DNA of 64,000 nt, taken from NCBI RefSeq assembly GCF_011087585.1, contig NZ_VJOT01000046.1, positions 1 to 64,000 of the forward strand, read 5' to 3'. Under the pieces are notes generated by a model, which made no database searches, was not told the origin of the DNA, and saw only the letters and a list, made by a program, of their open reading frames with translations. A program made the translations under genes and the position numbers. Position 1 is the stretch's first letter. The number at the start of each line of letters is the position of its first letter. Shown here piece after piece: positions 19,288 to 28,836 of this stretch. This stretch comes from Neochlamydia sp. AcF84. Its GTDB lineage: Bacteria; Chlamydiota; Chlamydiia; Chlamydiales; Parachlamydiaceae.

Positions 19288-19666
19288 GAAATTGTAGGTT
19301 TAAAAAAACTCCGTCTACATATCCAACTCTCAGAAAGCTGTCTTTCTACTTAACGTGAGTGGTTTATAAAGCATGAGGTTGCATGAGAAGTAGCTCAAAA
19401 GCATATGACTCTAACTTTTTAATTAAATGTGGGCTATCTGAGTATTTACTTAAAATTCCTGCGTTAGCTATTGAGAATGCCCGCCCCTCTGCCTTGTAGA
19501 GAAGATAGATTGTATAAGATTAAAAGACTTAAAAAGGAGTGAAGGGAGAAGCAGACCTTTAAAGGTAGAGAAAAAGAGGCTATAATGAAAAGTAATCCCA
19601 CAGCCCATGAAGCATAACAATGAGAGGATACAAATAAAAATCTATCTATACCCTCTCAATCAAATG
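19288..19666. other. Intergenic, 379 bp between convergent genes
   Basis: Contains copy 2 of the dispersed repeat (listed). No gene and no clear bidirectional terminator seen. Confidence 0.5.
19302..19410. repeat. Dispersed intergenic repeat, copy 2
   Basis: About 109 bp: AAAAAAACTCCGTCTACATA, CAACTCTCAGAAAG, TCTACTTAAC, GGTTTATAAAGCATGAGGTTGC, AGTAGCTCAAAAGCATATGA follow the same order as in the copies at 4.98, 46.9 and 50.5 kb. The left end is more diverged. Confidence 0.6.
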
Positions 19667-20224
19667 TTAATTTTTAAGGGAAATTTTAATAATTTTTTGT
19701 GCTACGAGAGGACGGTTTTGTGCATTAGTCTGCACGTCCTCTATTTTTTGGACAATCTCATAACCTTTAGTGACTTCCCCGAAAATGGTGTGCTTTTGAT
19801 CCAGCCAGGGGGTTTTAGCGGTGGTAATAAAAAATTGACTTCCATTGGTATGAGGGCCTCTATTAGCCATGGCTAAGATACCGGGATGATCAAAATGGCG
19901 ATCTGGATGAAATTCATCAGCAAAAGGCTTGCCCCAAATGGATTGGCCACCTGTACCGTTACCTTCAGGATCACCTCCTTGAATCATAAAACCCTTGATC
20001 ACTCGATGAAAAGTAGTCCCATTATAATAATTTTCTTTAGCATGAGTTAAAAAGTTTTCCACGGCTTTAGGCGCTAGGTCAGGAAAGAGTGTCACTTCAA
20101 AATTGCCTTGGGTAGTTTCAAAGACGACTACCGGATGTTTAGAATGATAAGATTCGCCATAAAGAGCTAGATGAGCAAACAGCTGAAAAAATGCTAAACT
20201 TAATAATAACATCCATTTTTGCAT
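19667..20224 (-). CDS. ppiA: Exported peptidyl-prolyl cis-trans isomerase, cyclophilin type
   Basis: 185 aa. Speeds proline isomerisation during folding; the N-terminal hydrophobic stretch (residues 4-22) is a likely signal peptide, so the enzyme acts in the periplasm or at the surface. The core is complete: FHRVIKGFMIQGGDP (72-86, with catalytic Arg74), ANRGPHTNGSQFFIT (120-134), and TPWLDQKHTIFGEV (138-151). AAGAGGT lies upstream of the ATG at 20224. It stands alone between a convergent hydrolase gene and a transposase remnant. Confidence 0.95.
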   Translation of the reverse strand: MQKWMLLLSLAFFQLFAHLALYGESYHSKHPVVVFETTQGNFEVTLFPDLAPKAVENFLTHAKENYYNGTTFHRVIKGFMIQGGDPEGNGTGGQSIWGKPFADEFHPDRHFDHPGILAMANRGPHTNGSQFFITTAKTPWLDQKHTIFGEVTKGYEIVQKIEDVQTNAQNRPLVAQKIIKISLKN

Positions 20225-20516
20225 GGCATACCTCTTGTTAATTAAAGGGTTTAGGTAGTAAAAAAATTAACATAGGTAGTAAAAACAGTCAACCATTTGC
20301 CCATTAAAGAAATTTTAATCTTTGAATAACATGTGATTTATATGGCAATGCCTAGCAGGTATAAAAGTGCAATAGACAGGACTTAATCGGGACATTTGTG
20401 ATAAAAATAAAGAAAACGTGATTTAAAAGCCGTCAAGGTTGAAGTCCTGTTACTATTGAAAGTGATAGGACTAAAGTTGAAAGTGAGTGGCTCCAAGAGC
20501 CATAAGGAGGGTCAAA

Positions 20517-21533
20517 ATGTCAAATTTAGCAACCCATCAAAAAGTTACAAAAAACAAGCTTAAATGTTCTAAAGCTAGCCGAAACATTAGGGAATGTATT
20601 TCATGCATGTAAAATGATGGGATATTCTAGAGATAGCTTTTACAGATTCTAAGAACTTAATGAAACAGGTGGAGAGGCAGCTCTTCAGGGATAACGCCTA
20701 GAAAACCTTGGATAAAAAGCAGGGTAGACGAGTCTACCGAAAAAGATGTGGTTGATTTTTCTCTTCAAAAGCCTGCTTATAGACAATTAAGAGTATGTAA
20801 TGAGCTTGAAGAAACAAGGAGTCTTCATTTCGCCGGGAGGCGTACGCTCTGTTTGGCTACGATACAATCTTTAAGACCTTTCCAAAACGTCTCAAAGCAT
20901 TGGAAGCTAAAATGTCTTTAAGAAGAGATGATATTAACAGAGGACCACTAAGAGCTCTTGTAAAAGCCAAGGAAGAAAAAGAAGCGCATGGCGAAATTGA
21001 AACTGAACATCCAGGTTATCTATTATCTCAAGATACTTATTATATAGACACTGTTAGAGGCGTTTATCAACAGAAAATGATCAATATCTATTCTAAGGTA
21101 TCTTTTGTCAAACTATACGATAGGAAAAATGCGTTAATAGCAGCAGATATGCTAAATGATCGAATCATTCCTTGGTTTGAAGAGCAGGATGTTCGAATGT
21201 TGATATTGTTAACCGATCGTGGAACAGAGCATTGTGGCGTAAGAGAACACCAGGAGTATGAAATTTATCTGGCCATCAAAGATATTGACCACTCGCGCAC
21301 TAAAGCTCGACATCCTTTAAACCAATAAAATCTGCAAAGGTTTTCCCCAGACTATCCTGAACGAATTTTATGCCATAGCTTTTAGGAAGAAAGTGTTTAA
21401 AAATGTTGAAGAATTACAAGAGAATGTGGATAAAAGGATGAATGAGCATAATAACGAAAGAATACATACAGGAAAGTATTGTTTTGGTAAGATGCTTTTA
21501 CAAGCCTTCCTAGATGCAAAACATCTTGCATAA
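20517..21533 (+). pseudogene. IS481-type transposase, multiply broken
   Basis: Pieces in several frames make one IS481-family transposase: start MSNLATHQKVTK; then LKLAETLGNVFHACKMMGYS (helix-turn-helix); an in-frame stop before ELNETGGEAAL; ITPRKPWIKSRVDES; LKKQGVFISPGGVRSVWLRY; the longest intact part 20900..21328 with SQDTYYIDTVRG (first catalytic Asp) and LLTDRGTEHCG (second Asp); and a final part NKICKGFPQTILNEFYAI to the stop at 21533. The third catalytic residue, Glu in the normal NGICERFH, reads as Lys. At least four frameshifts or stops plus this change mean it cannot act. Confidence 0.85.
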
Positions 21534-21728
21534 GAAAAGATGTTAGATAAGTTACAACTACCAGAAATAGTATTTGCCAGGCAATTCATGTTTTTCAGGT
21601 CAGGTGCTATCTAGGATATCCTAGCAGCCAAATAAAAACGTTTTACCCTACCTTAAAAAGCTAAAAATCTCTTAATATAATCTACAGCTCTTAATCATTT
21701 TTTTTATGCTTAATTAAGAGCTTCTTGA

Positions 21729-22262
21729 TCAAGTAAATATCACTGTAGCAGGATAACTTTCGATAATATTTTTACAGCTATAGGGGATTTCTTTAATTTC
21801 TGTCCTATAAAGAGAAATACTTCTAATATTTTTTGTCTCTTGATTAACAACATATTCTGGTAGGCTTTCGATAGGATTTCCATTTAAAATTAGGTTGCGT
21901 AGTTTAGTAAGCTTTCTAATTTCTTCTCCTTCTGGAAAAGTTTTTAACTTGTTAGAGCTTAAGTCTAGGATAGTTAAATTTTTGAGTAAAGATAACCCTT
22001 TTGGTATGGTTTCCAAATTCTTACCAGAAATTTTTAGCGCTTTAATCTTTTCTAAATCTTTTAGGGCTTCCTCAGAATTAGAGTAGTGAGCCTTTACAAA
22101 TCTTCTTGCTTCTCGGTCACCGTTTTCGAAAATAAGTTTGCACCATTTTGAAGCTTCATTATTAATAGAAGAGAGAGGCGTTTTTTCCCCTACTTCTATT
22201 ATCTGCCCTTCATCGTAACCAGGGGGTCTAGAAAAATGAAGGCTGTTAATTATTATACTCAT
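21729..22262 (-). CDS. Small leucine-rich repeat protein (177 aa)
   Basis: Residues about 65-165 hold four leucine-rich repeats (KALKISGKNLETIPKGL, NLTILDLSSNKLKTFPEG, KLRNLILNGNPIESLPEY, SISLYRTEIKEIPYS). The N-terminal 60 residues are not recognised but contain ASKWCKLIFENGDREARRF. The repeats end with a short cap and no enzyme domain is present. A strong AAGGAGC precedes the ATG at 22262. It lies 276 bp downstream of the SecA-like gene on the same strand. Likely a protein-binding or effector protein; its repeats are not close copies of those in the U-box/LRR gene. Confidence 0.8.
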   Translation of the reverse strand: MSIIINSLHFSRPPGYDEGQIIEVGEKTPLSSINNEASKWCKLIFENGDREARRFVKAHYSNSEEALKDLEKIKALKISGKNLETIPKGLSLLKNLTILDLSSNKLKTFPEGEEIRKLTKLRNLILNGNPIESLPEYVVNQETKNIRSISLYRTEIKEIPYSCKNIIESYPATVIFT

Positions 22263-22538
22263 GAAGTGCTCCTTTTATAGGAAGGTTTTTATTTCACCAT
22301 CTCATTTTTATTTTATTATTAGCAACCTAACAAATTCTCTTTATCTTTTTTAAAGAGTTTAAAAGATAATGGTAGGCTCGCTAATCCTAGCTTAATTGCC
22401 CGTTAATCAAGTTGATTTTATAATCAAAAATATGAAAACCTCAGGCCGTATAGGATGCCTCCAGGACACCTTTACCTCCAGTTGCTTTATTACTTTTTTT
22501 ATTCAGTAGAATTGAACAGACACTTATTAAATTACTTT

Positions 22539-25500
22539 TCAAGGAGCTATGTTTTTTAAACTAACTTTGGCCATTTCGCGAATGTATTCGATAAAAAACA
22601 AGCCTGAAGAATCCTGATATTTTTTCCATAAAGCCATATGATGTTCAAACAACTTTTTAATTTCCTCTTTTAACAAAGCAAGTTTGTCATTCCTAATGCA
22701 GGAAATCTGCTTATTAAGAGTATTGGAAGCTTCTTCGTTTTTATCTTCTTTTTCTATCTTTATAAACCAATCCACTTCCTCTTGAGCCCTAATCATCTCT
22801 TGGATCTTTAATTGACCCGACATCTCTGAAAATTTTTTATAAACTTTTACTGACCATGTATGAAGGATTTGAGCTTGGATATAGGCCCCTATTTGTTTAA
22901 GAAGGTTCTTCCACTGTTCTTGTTCTGCTTGATCTACTTGAAGCAGTTTTAATATATCTTTTACTATCAGCTGCTCGGTAGGGCTTAACGTATGAATATC
23001 GGGGGAATGATTTTTACTTATTTTTTGATTCTTTAGAGTATCGGCCCATTTTTCTAAAATTTGTTCATTATTACAAAGAGCATTAAATGAGTGGAGAAAA
23101 GTAAAAAATTCTTGTACTAAGGTATAGCAATAGCGTTCAATCTCAGCTTGAAAGATTTGCTCATGCTTTAGAAAATTTGCTTCTCTCATTCGTTGATAGT
23201 GAAGGCAATGCTCAATAAATTCATGCCGTGGGACTTCTATTTTCTGCATACACTTCAGCAAATGCGGTAGATTTTCTAAAGAAATGATGATTTCTGAGGA
23301 CCCCTTTTGTCCTTGACGGCCCGCTCTTCCACGTGCTTGATATTCCACTCGGTCAGAGTTAGGGTAAAATGTTAATATCACATGCAGGCCTCCTCTTTCG
23401 AGGCTTTCGGGATCTAGTCTAATATCCGTGCCTCTGCCTGCATTATTAGTAGCAATGGTAAGGGCGCCTGGTAGGCCAGCCACGGCTAAAATATCCTCTT
23501 CTTTTTCAGTTTGTATTTCATTAAGCATCCGATGGGAAATGTTGTTTTTAATTAACATTTCTCCAAGCACTTTGGAGGCATGAATAGTAGGGCATAAGAC
23601 TAAAAGAGGGCGGTTTGTTTGTTTAAATTGTTGAATTTTCTCAATAATGGTTTGCAGATGAAGCTCGTTGGTATCTACTGCAACTAGAGGAAAATCTTTT
23701 CTTAGCACCGGCTTTTGTGTAGGAACATCAAAGGTTTCTACCTGATAAATTTTTCTTAATGTTTCTCTTTCTATTTGCGATCCAAGCGTGCCTGTAAGCC
23801 CATACAAGCAATTATACATTTCATAAAATGCAGGGTGGGATAAAGAAATAGGAGTTATGGTTTCCTTCGCCGGGGAAATAGAATGTTTAATTTCCACAAA
23901 TTCATGTAGGCCATGGCTCCAGCGAGAATGCTTATGTATACGCCCTGTATTAATTGCATCAACGATTAAAATCTTTTTTTTATCTTCACCGCTTTTAGCA
24001 TCAACCACATAATCTATATTTTCCTGCAAAACGAAAAGGGCTTTGAAAGCGGATTTAAGCCAATTTTTTAATTGTCTATTGCCTAATTGATGAACTTGAG
24101 AACTAAATTTTCCATTTGAATATTCTTTTAAAAATTCTTTAAGTTGTTGGAGGGATTCATCCTTAAAGAGACTTTTAGTATAGTTTGCTTTTACAAATGC
24201 AAATATAGGCTTGTAGACCCAATTAAAATGTATTTCAGCAGCATTTCCTAATCGTGCACTATTAGCTGCTGTATCGATCGTTAAATTATCTAGTTCATCA
24301 ATGATTGCATAATTAAAACGTTTAAAAAGGTTGTGTTCGGAATGTTGAGGAAAGAGTGGCTTAAAATAAAGCATTTCGCGCATCACAGCAAATTCAAAAT
24401 CAGTGGCGGTTCCGTATAGTATATTTGCTTTGAAGGAATTAGCTTCTGGCTCATTTTTGCAGATATGCGAGGAACTAATTGCAAAAATGTTAAAAAATTT
24501 GGCTGCTTGCTGCTGGTCACGCCTGGCTAGGTTTTGCGAAGAAGAGATAACGTGAACGCTTTTATTTTGCATAGCTAATACAAAAGCAAGCAAGGTCACA
24601 ATCAAGGACTTACCTTCGCCTGTCTTGACTTGAGCTATGCAACTTGTCTCATGCGCTAATAAACCTAGTACGGTCAAGGTTTGAATGCTATGAAGCTCTA
24701 TTTGAAATTTTATCTTTAAAGCTAAGTGACCGATAGCCATAATCTTTAAAATATCGCTATAGTTTGGCTGAGGGTGAAAACGGATTTTATGTGCCAAACT
24801 AATTAATTCTTCCAGCTGCAAATGTTTCCACTTGTGACACAAACCTTGTATTAAGGAGAATTGCTTAGTAATAGTTTTTAAATGCACGTCAGGAAGGCAG
24901 AAGTGAACATGGCCATCATCTTTCTTAAATCTTACCAGCACATTTTTTATATCTTTTTCTAGAATAGCTGCATTCATAGGAGTAGTGGGTGCAAGCTGCT
25001 CTAGCTTTTCTAAGAACTGATCAGGGCTTAGCTGGCAGTTGGAGTAACAATCTAATAATTCAAAAGCTTGTTCGGCTATCTGTAGATCTTCCGCCAAAAT
25101 ATGCATATGCTTGAAAATATGTATAATATGCTCTAGCCTAATGGAAAAGTGTACACGCGTAGCCTCGTAAAAAATCTGCAGCGTTTCTTCTCCCCATTTT
25201 TCATAAATATGTTGGGCTTCTGCAAGTATCTCTTCTAGCTCTGCTAGACAAAGCTCTTTTTCTCCCCAAGAATCTTTCCTGCGGGATGCAAGGATCGTAA
25301 TTTTAATGAGAGCAACTTTAGAGCTCTCATTAAGTTTAGAATCCTTTTTTACCTTAGAAAAAAAGGATTTGTAGGTTTCTATCTCTACTTGATTTTTTTC
25401 TAAAGAAAAGTCTAGATAGCTAATAGCTGTTTGGATTAAATGAGGGAGGGAAAAGCTTTTTTCTAAAGCATTTAATAGATTTGCAGGAACTGTTTTAAGC

Positions 25501-26183
25501 AAGGGAGCCGGTGGCTGGTGCTCTTGCTTTTTAAATGGGGCTATTGAATTTATCTTTTCCAGATTGTTAGGCTGGTTTTTCAATTTTAATCCGAGCTTTC
25601 TTATTGCTGCCTCATAAGGAGGAAAGTGAGAGATCGAGGACAAAGGCGCAGTGGTTAATAAGGTAATTTGGTAAAAAGCCTCAATAGCTTCTAAAATTAC
25701 AGGCAAGCTAAAATTCTCCTGCATGTCCACACATGTGCCCAGAGCTTGCTCCCCCTTCATTGCAAAAATCTTAGTAAGCTTTTTCAATATTTCCCTTATA
25801 TTATTTTTACCCTCAGTTATAATTACATATAAAATTTTTTCTGTAATCTCTCTGCAGCTTTTACTGGATTGGTTAAGAATGTCTAAAGAAAGCTTCCGCT
25901 TTAATTCTTCGATCTCAGGTTTGAGTTTTTCACATTCTAATCTTGCCTCTGTATCTATAGGGTCTTCTTTTTCAAACCACCAAATTGAAAGATCGTCTTT
26001 AAGATCCTTAAAAAATTCTTGAAGATAATGAAAAATACCAAGAGCAATTCCTTTTATTTGAGCCCCTAAATAAGAACATATTTTACAAATTCTAACGAAT
26101 AGTTGAGAAGCATGCGCAGTTTTTTGTGGGCATGTTTTGATAGGAAGTATATAAGATGAAGTAACACTTGGAGTTATTGCCAT
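22539..26183 (-). CDS. SecA-like ATPase with a lineage-specific N-terminal domain
   Basis: 1214 aa. Residues about 1-97 are a domain shared with the two genes directly upstream (LFVRICKICSYLGAQIKGIA, then DLKDDLSIWWFEKEDPIDTE). Residues about 100-480 are helical and unassigned. Residues about 485-1000 are a SecA-type DEAD motor: TGEGKS (521-526), IDELDNLTID (628-637, DELD in place of SecA DEVD), LTGTLG (796-801), TNNAGRGTDI (912-921; SecA has TNMAGRGTDI) and RGRAGRQGQKGS (951-962). The last 200 residues are helical, and a SecA zinc tail is absent. It is too divergent to be the housekeeping SecA; an accessory role in moving or unfolding a special set of proteins is plausible but unproven. Its ATG directly follows the stop of the upstream gene (TGAATG). 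Confidence 0.85.
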   Translation of the reverse strand: MAITPSVTSSYILPIKTCPQKTAHASQLFVRICKICSYLGAQIKGIALGIFHYLQEFFKDLKDDLSIWWFEKEDPIDTEARLECEKLKPEIEELKRKLSLDILNQSSKSCREITEKILYVIITEGKNNIREILKKLTKIFAMKGEQALGTCVDMQENFSLPVILEAIEAFYQITLLTTAPLSSISHFPPYEAAIRKLGLKLKNQPNNLEKINSIAPFKKQEHQPPAPLLKTVPANLLNALEKSFSLPHLIQTAISYLDFSLEKNQVEIETYKSFFSKVKKDSKLNESSKVALIKITILASRRKDSWGEKELCLAELEEILAEAQHIYEKWGEETLQIFYEATRVHFSIRLEHIIHIFKHMHILAEDLQIAEQAFELLDCYSNCQLSPDQFLEKLEQLAPTTPMNAAILEKDIKNVLVRFKKDDGHVHFCLPDVHLKTITKQFSLIQGLCHKWKHLQLEELISLAHKIRFHPQPNYSDILKIMAIGHLALKIKFQIELHSIQTLTVLGLLAHETSCIAQVKTGEGKSLIVTLLAFVLAMQNKSVHVISSSQNLARRDQQQAAKFFNIFAISSSHICKNEPEANSFKANILYGTATDFEFAVMREMLYFKPLFPQHSEHNLFKRFNYAIIDELDNLTIDTAANSARLGNAAEIHFNWVYKPIFAFVKANYTKSLFKDESLQQLKEFLKEYSNGKFSSQVHQLGNRQLKNWLKSAFKALFVLQENIDYVVDAKSGEDKKKILIVDAINTGRIHKHSRWSHGLHEFVEIKHSISPAKETITPISLSHPAFYEMYNCLYGLTGTLGSQIERETLRKIYQVETFDVPTQKPVLRKDFPLVAVDTNELHLQTIIEKIQQFKQTNRPLLVLCPTIHASKVLGEMLIKNNISHRMLNEIQTEKEEDILAVAGLPGALTIATNNAGRGTDIRLDPESLERGGLHVILTFYPNSDRVEYQARGRAGRQGQKGSSEIIISLENLPHLLKCMQKIEVPRHEFIEHCLHYQRMREANFLKHEQIFQAEIERYCYTLVQEFFTFLHSFNALCNNEQILEKWADTLKNQKISKNHSPDIHTLSPTEQLIVKDILKLLQVDQAEQEQWKNLLKQIGAYIQAQILHTWSVKVYKKFSEMSGQLKIQEMIRAQEEVDWFIKIEKEDKNEEASNTLNKQISCIRNDKLALLKEEIKKLFEHHMALWKKYQDSSGLFFIEYIREMAKVSLKNIAP

Positions 26184-26813
26184 TCAATCTTCCTTATTTT
26201 CCAAAGCTTGTGTTAATAGAAGTGGAAAAACATTTCCTGCGCCTTTTGCAGCTTTTTCTGCTTCTATTACATGCTTTTCAAATAGGGTGTAAACTTCTTT
26301 AAACCTTGTAATAAAATTTATGCGTTGATTTACTTCAAATTCAAGGTCAAGTTTCTCTACTGCAAGAATATTTAACTGATCCACAGGATTATCAGGATCA
26401 AAATCAGTTCTCCCACAGCCTCTAATATTCTTGATAAGAAGATGTTTATATTTGTGATAATATTCTAAGCATTTAGCTTTAAGCTCTGGTCTTTCGTTTA
26501 TAAAGGTATCCAGAAGTAAAGTTTTTCGCTTTAATTCTTCAATCTCAGGTCTAAGCCTTTCACATTCTAACCTTGCCTCTGTATCGATAGGATCTTCTTT
26601 TTCAAACCACCAAATTGAAAGATCGTCTTTAAGATCCTTATAAAACTCTTGAAAATAATAAAAAATCTCAAGAGCAATTCCTTTTACCCGGGCACCTAAA
26701 TAGGAACATATTTTACAAATTCTAGAGAATACTTGAGAAGCATGCCCAGTTTTTTGTGCGCATATTTTGAGAGGAAGTATACAAGATGAGGTAACACTTG
26801 AAGTTATTGCCAT
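26184..26813 (-). CDS. Paralogue of the SecA-like N-terminal domain, copy 1 (209 aa)
   Basis: Residues 1-95 match the N terminus of the SecA-like protein (CKICSYLGARVKGIALEIF, then DLKDDLSIWWFEKEDPIDTE) and the 213-aa protein upstream. Residues about 95-209 are a helical part shared only with the small paralogues, ending in EKHVIEAEKAAKGAGNVFP and LENKED. There is no catalytic motif. Its last codons carry AAGGAAG, which serves as ribosome binding site for the SecA-like gene, and its own ATG follows the previous stop without a gap, so the genes are translationally coupled. The last 100 bp are almost identical to those of the next copy, showing recent duplication. Function unknown; a regulatory or partner protein of the SecA-like ATPase is the obvious hypothesis. 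Confidence 0.8.
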   Translation of the reverse strand: MAITSSVTSSCILPLKICAQKTGHASQVFSRICKICSYLGARVKGIALEIFYYFQEFYKDLKDDLSIWWFEKEDPIDTEARLECERLRPEIEELKRKTLLLDTFINERPELKAKCLEYYHKYKHLLIKNIRGCGRTDFDPDNPVDQLNILAVEKLDLEFEVNQRINFITRFKEVYTLFEKHVIEAEKAAKGAGNVFPLLLTQALENKED

Positions 26814-27455
26814 TCAATCTTCCTTATTTTCCAAAGCTTGTGTTAATAGAAGTGGAAAAACATTTCCTGCGCCTTTTGCAGCTTTTTCTGCTTCTATTAC
26901 ATGCTTTTCAAACAAAGCGTAAACTTCTTCAAAGCTTGTAATAAAATCTATACGTTGATCTAATTCATACTCCAGGTCAAGTTTTTCTACCCCTAAAATA
27001 TTTAATTGGTCCACAGGATCATTAAGATCAAGATCAATAGCAAGTCTTGTTCTTGGAGAACCCCTTTGATTCTTGATGAAGAAATGTTTATATTTATGGT
27101 AATATTCTAAGCATTTATTTTTTAGCTCTGGCCTTTCGTTTATAAAGGTATCCAGGAGAAAGGTTTTCCGCTTTAATTCTTCAATCTCAGGTCTAAGCCT
27201 TTCACATTCTATCCGTGCCTCTGTATCGATGGGATCTTCTTTTTCAAACCACCAAATTGAAAGATCATCCTTAAGATCCTTATAAAATTCTTGTAAATAA
27301 TAAAAAATCTCAAGAGCAATTTTTTTTATGCGGGCACCTAAATAAGAACATATTTTACAAATTCTAACGAATACTTGAGAAGCATGCCCAGTTTTTTGTG
27401 AGCATGCTTTGATAGGAAGTATACAAGATGAAGTAATACTTAAAGTTATTGCCAT
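26814..27455 (-). CDS. Paralogue of the SecA-like N-terminal domain, copy 2 (213 aa)
   Basis: Same build as the 209-aa neighbour: the shared N-terminal domain (CKICSYLGARIKKIALEIF, DLKDDLSIWWFEKEDPIDTE) and the same helical C-terminal part (KKHFFIK-type linker is slightly longer here, with NQRGSPRTRLAIDLDLN). The C-terminal 30 residues are identical in both. The stop is followed at once by the ATG of the 209-aa gene, with AAGGAAG just inside the coding end. The segment rich in hydrophobic residues (about 30-55) could sit at a membrane surface. No known family. Confidence 0.8.
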   Translation of the reverse strand: MAITLSITSSCILPIKACSQKTGHASQVFVRICKICSYLGARIKKIALEIFYYLQEFYKDLKDDLSIWWFEKEDPIDTEARIECERLRPEIEELKRKTFLLDTFINERPELKNKCLEYYHKYKHFFIKNQRGSPRTRLAIDLDLNDPVDQLNILGVEKLDLEYELDQRIDFITSFEEVYALFEKHVIEAEKAAKGAGNVFPLLLTQALENKED

Positions 27456-27937
27456 TTAATCTTCCTTATTTTCTAATGTTTGCATTAATAGAAGAGAAGA
27501 AGTATTTCTTGCCCCTTTTGCAGCTTTTTCTGCTTCTAGCACATGCTTTTCAAATAGGGCGCAAACTTCTTTAAAGGTTGCAATGAAATCTATACGTTGC
27601 TCTAATTCATATTCAAGGCCAATTTTCTTCACTGCAAGGTTATTTAACTGACCTGCAAGATTATTGCCGATTAAAAGCAATCTTCCTACCCCCTCCACTG
27701 TCCTTTGCAAGAAGATGTTTAGAGTGGTAATAACATTCCAAGCATTTAGTTTAAGCTCAGGTCTTGCATTTATAAAGGTATCTAAAAGTAAAGCTTTTCG
27801 TTTTAAACCCTCACTTGTAGGTGTAAGCTTCTCACCATTTATCTTTGCCTCTGGAGCAAGAAGATCTCCTCTCTCCACTCATAAATTAGAAAATAACTTT
27901 TAAAATCATTAGATATATTTTGGAAAAGGGTAAACAT
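27456..27937 (-). pseudogene. Degenerate third small paralogue
   Basis: From GTG 27878 one frame encodes 140 aa that align with the small paralogues from ALLLDTFINARPELK to EKHVLEAEKAAKGARNT and end in LENKED. Between them a stretch reads NAWNVITTLNIFL where the family has KCLEYYHKYKHFF; the +1 frame there reads CLECYYHSKHLLAKD, so two shifts enclose it. Upstream, the shifted frame from an ATG at 27937 gives LFQNISNDFKSYFLIYEWRE, which corresponds to YLQEFYKDLKDDLSIWWFEK; AAGGAAC precedes that ATG. The first 40 residues of the family domain are missing. It is therefore a decayed copy, though its end may still couple translation to the next gene. Confidence 0.6.
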
Positions 27938-27959
27938 ATAAGTTCCTTTTCTGGCATAG

Positions 27960-28766
27960 TTAGGAGAAAGCAAATTTATCTTTTAACTGAAGGAGAAAAG
28001 TAGCTATATCTACGCCTTCTATAATAAAAGCTTGTTGTGGAAACAAAGCTTGGTTAACTAAAAAATGCTGCTGTAGCGTTCTAAATAAATCAACAGAACA
28101 TTCTTCATCTTTTTCTAATTCTTGAAGCTCTTTTAACACGCGTGCTGCACTTAATTCTAAATGTACTTGCATGTTCTCTAACCTATTTTTTTCAGCTAGG
28201 TCTATGGATTGAATCCACTTTAATCGATGTGTACTTCCTTCGCGCAAAATAAAAGTGTCCACTAGCTTTCGTGCAGAAAAGCTACTTCCTAACAACCCGC
28301 ATGCAAACGTTATTGTTCCGGCGGGAACTGCTCCTATACCTCCTCCCGCTAAAGCTCCTCCCAGTGCTCCCGTGCTGCCTAAAACAAATGCTCCGGTAGC
28401 CGCTATTTTAATCCAGGTCCATTGATGTCGGCTCCTCAATTTTTTTAAGTTTTTTTCGTCATATCCACTGGAATCTTTTAAAGTTTCTATATAATGCTTA
28501 ATAGCATTTCTATAAATTCGGTCGAGCACTAAAATTTCTGGTGATAATTTCTTTGGATCTAAGCCTGCTAAGGCAGAAGGCAATAGAGAATCTCCTTGAA
28601 GAATTGCCATAATATGCTCAAAGTTTATGGCTCTCTTTTCCTCGGCAGTCATCAAAACGGGGTTTTTTTTCCAGTTCAATTTTGAGTTTTTTTTGACTAA
28701 AGTAAGCTTTTTTCCGTCATATTTAGCACGGATACGAGTGCAAGAAAAAGAAACGGTAAGAGACAT
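27960..28766 (-). CDS. Hypothetical protein with glycine-rich membrane segment (268 aa)
   Basis: Not recognised. A glycine/alanine-rich hydrophobic region at about residues 122-162 (IAATGAFVLGSTGALGGALA, then GGGIGAVPAGTITFACGLLG) looks like one or two membrane-inserting helices. The flanks are basic and helical. First gene of the SecA-like cluster: 22 bp lie between its stop and the putative start of the next gene. AAGGAAA precedes the ATG at 28766. Its place at the head of the operon suggests a membrane partner of the downstream proteins, but this is inference only. Confidence 0.65.
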   Translation of the reverse strand: MSLTVSFSCTRIRAKYDGKKLTLVKKNSKLNWKKNPVLMTAEEKRAINFEHIMAILQGDSLLPSALAGLDPKKLSPEILVLDRIYRNAIKHYIETLKDSSGYDEKNLKKLRSRHQWTWIKIAATGAFVLGSTGALGGALAGGGIGAVPAGTITFACGLLGSSFSARKLVDTFILREGSTHRLKWIQSIDLAEKNRLENMQVHLELSAARVLKELQELEKDEECSVDLFRTLQQHFLVNQALFPQQAFIIEGVDIATFLLQLKDKFAFS

Positions 28767-28807
28767 AAAATTATTTCCTTATGTAATGAGTTAAATTTTT
28801 TTTATCC

Positions 28808-28836
28808 TATATATATGCTTAAGCCCCATGTGAAAA
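28808..28836 (-). promoter_or_regulatory. Possible promoter of the SecA-like cluster
   Basis: TTTTCA (28836..28831), 17-nt spacer, TATATA (28813..28808), about 40 nt before the first ATG of the cluster. Each box matches the sigma-70/66 consensus in about four of six positions, so this is weak. Confidence 0.25.

Noticed and set aside
19607-19876. Plus-strand frame of 89 codons
   Set aside because: It lies largely opposite the cyclophilin gene and has no family features.
21368-21589. Minus-strand frame with a Cys-rich hydrophobic product
   Set aside because: It is antisense to the end of the IS481-type transposase remnant.
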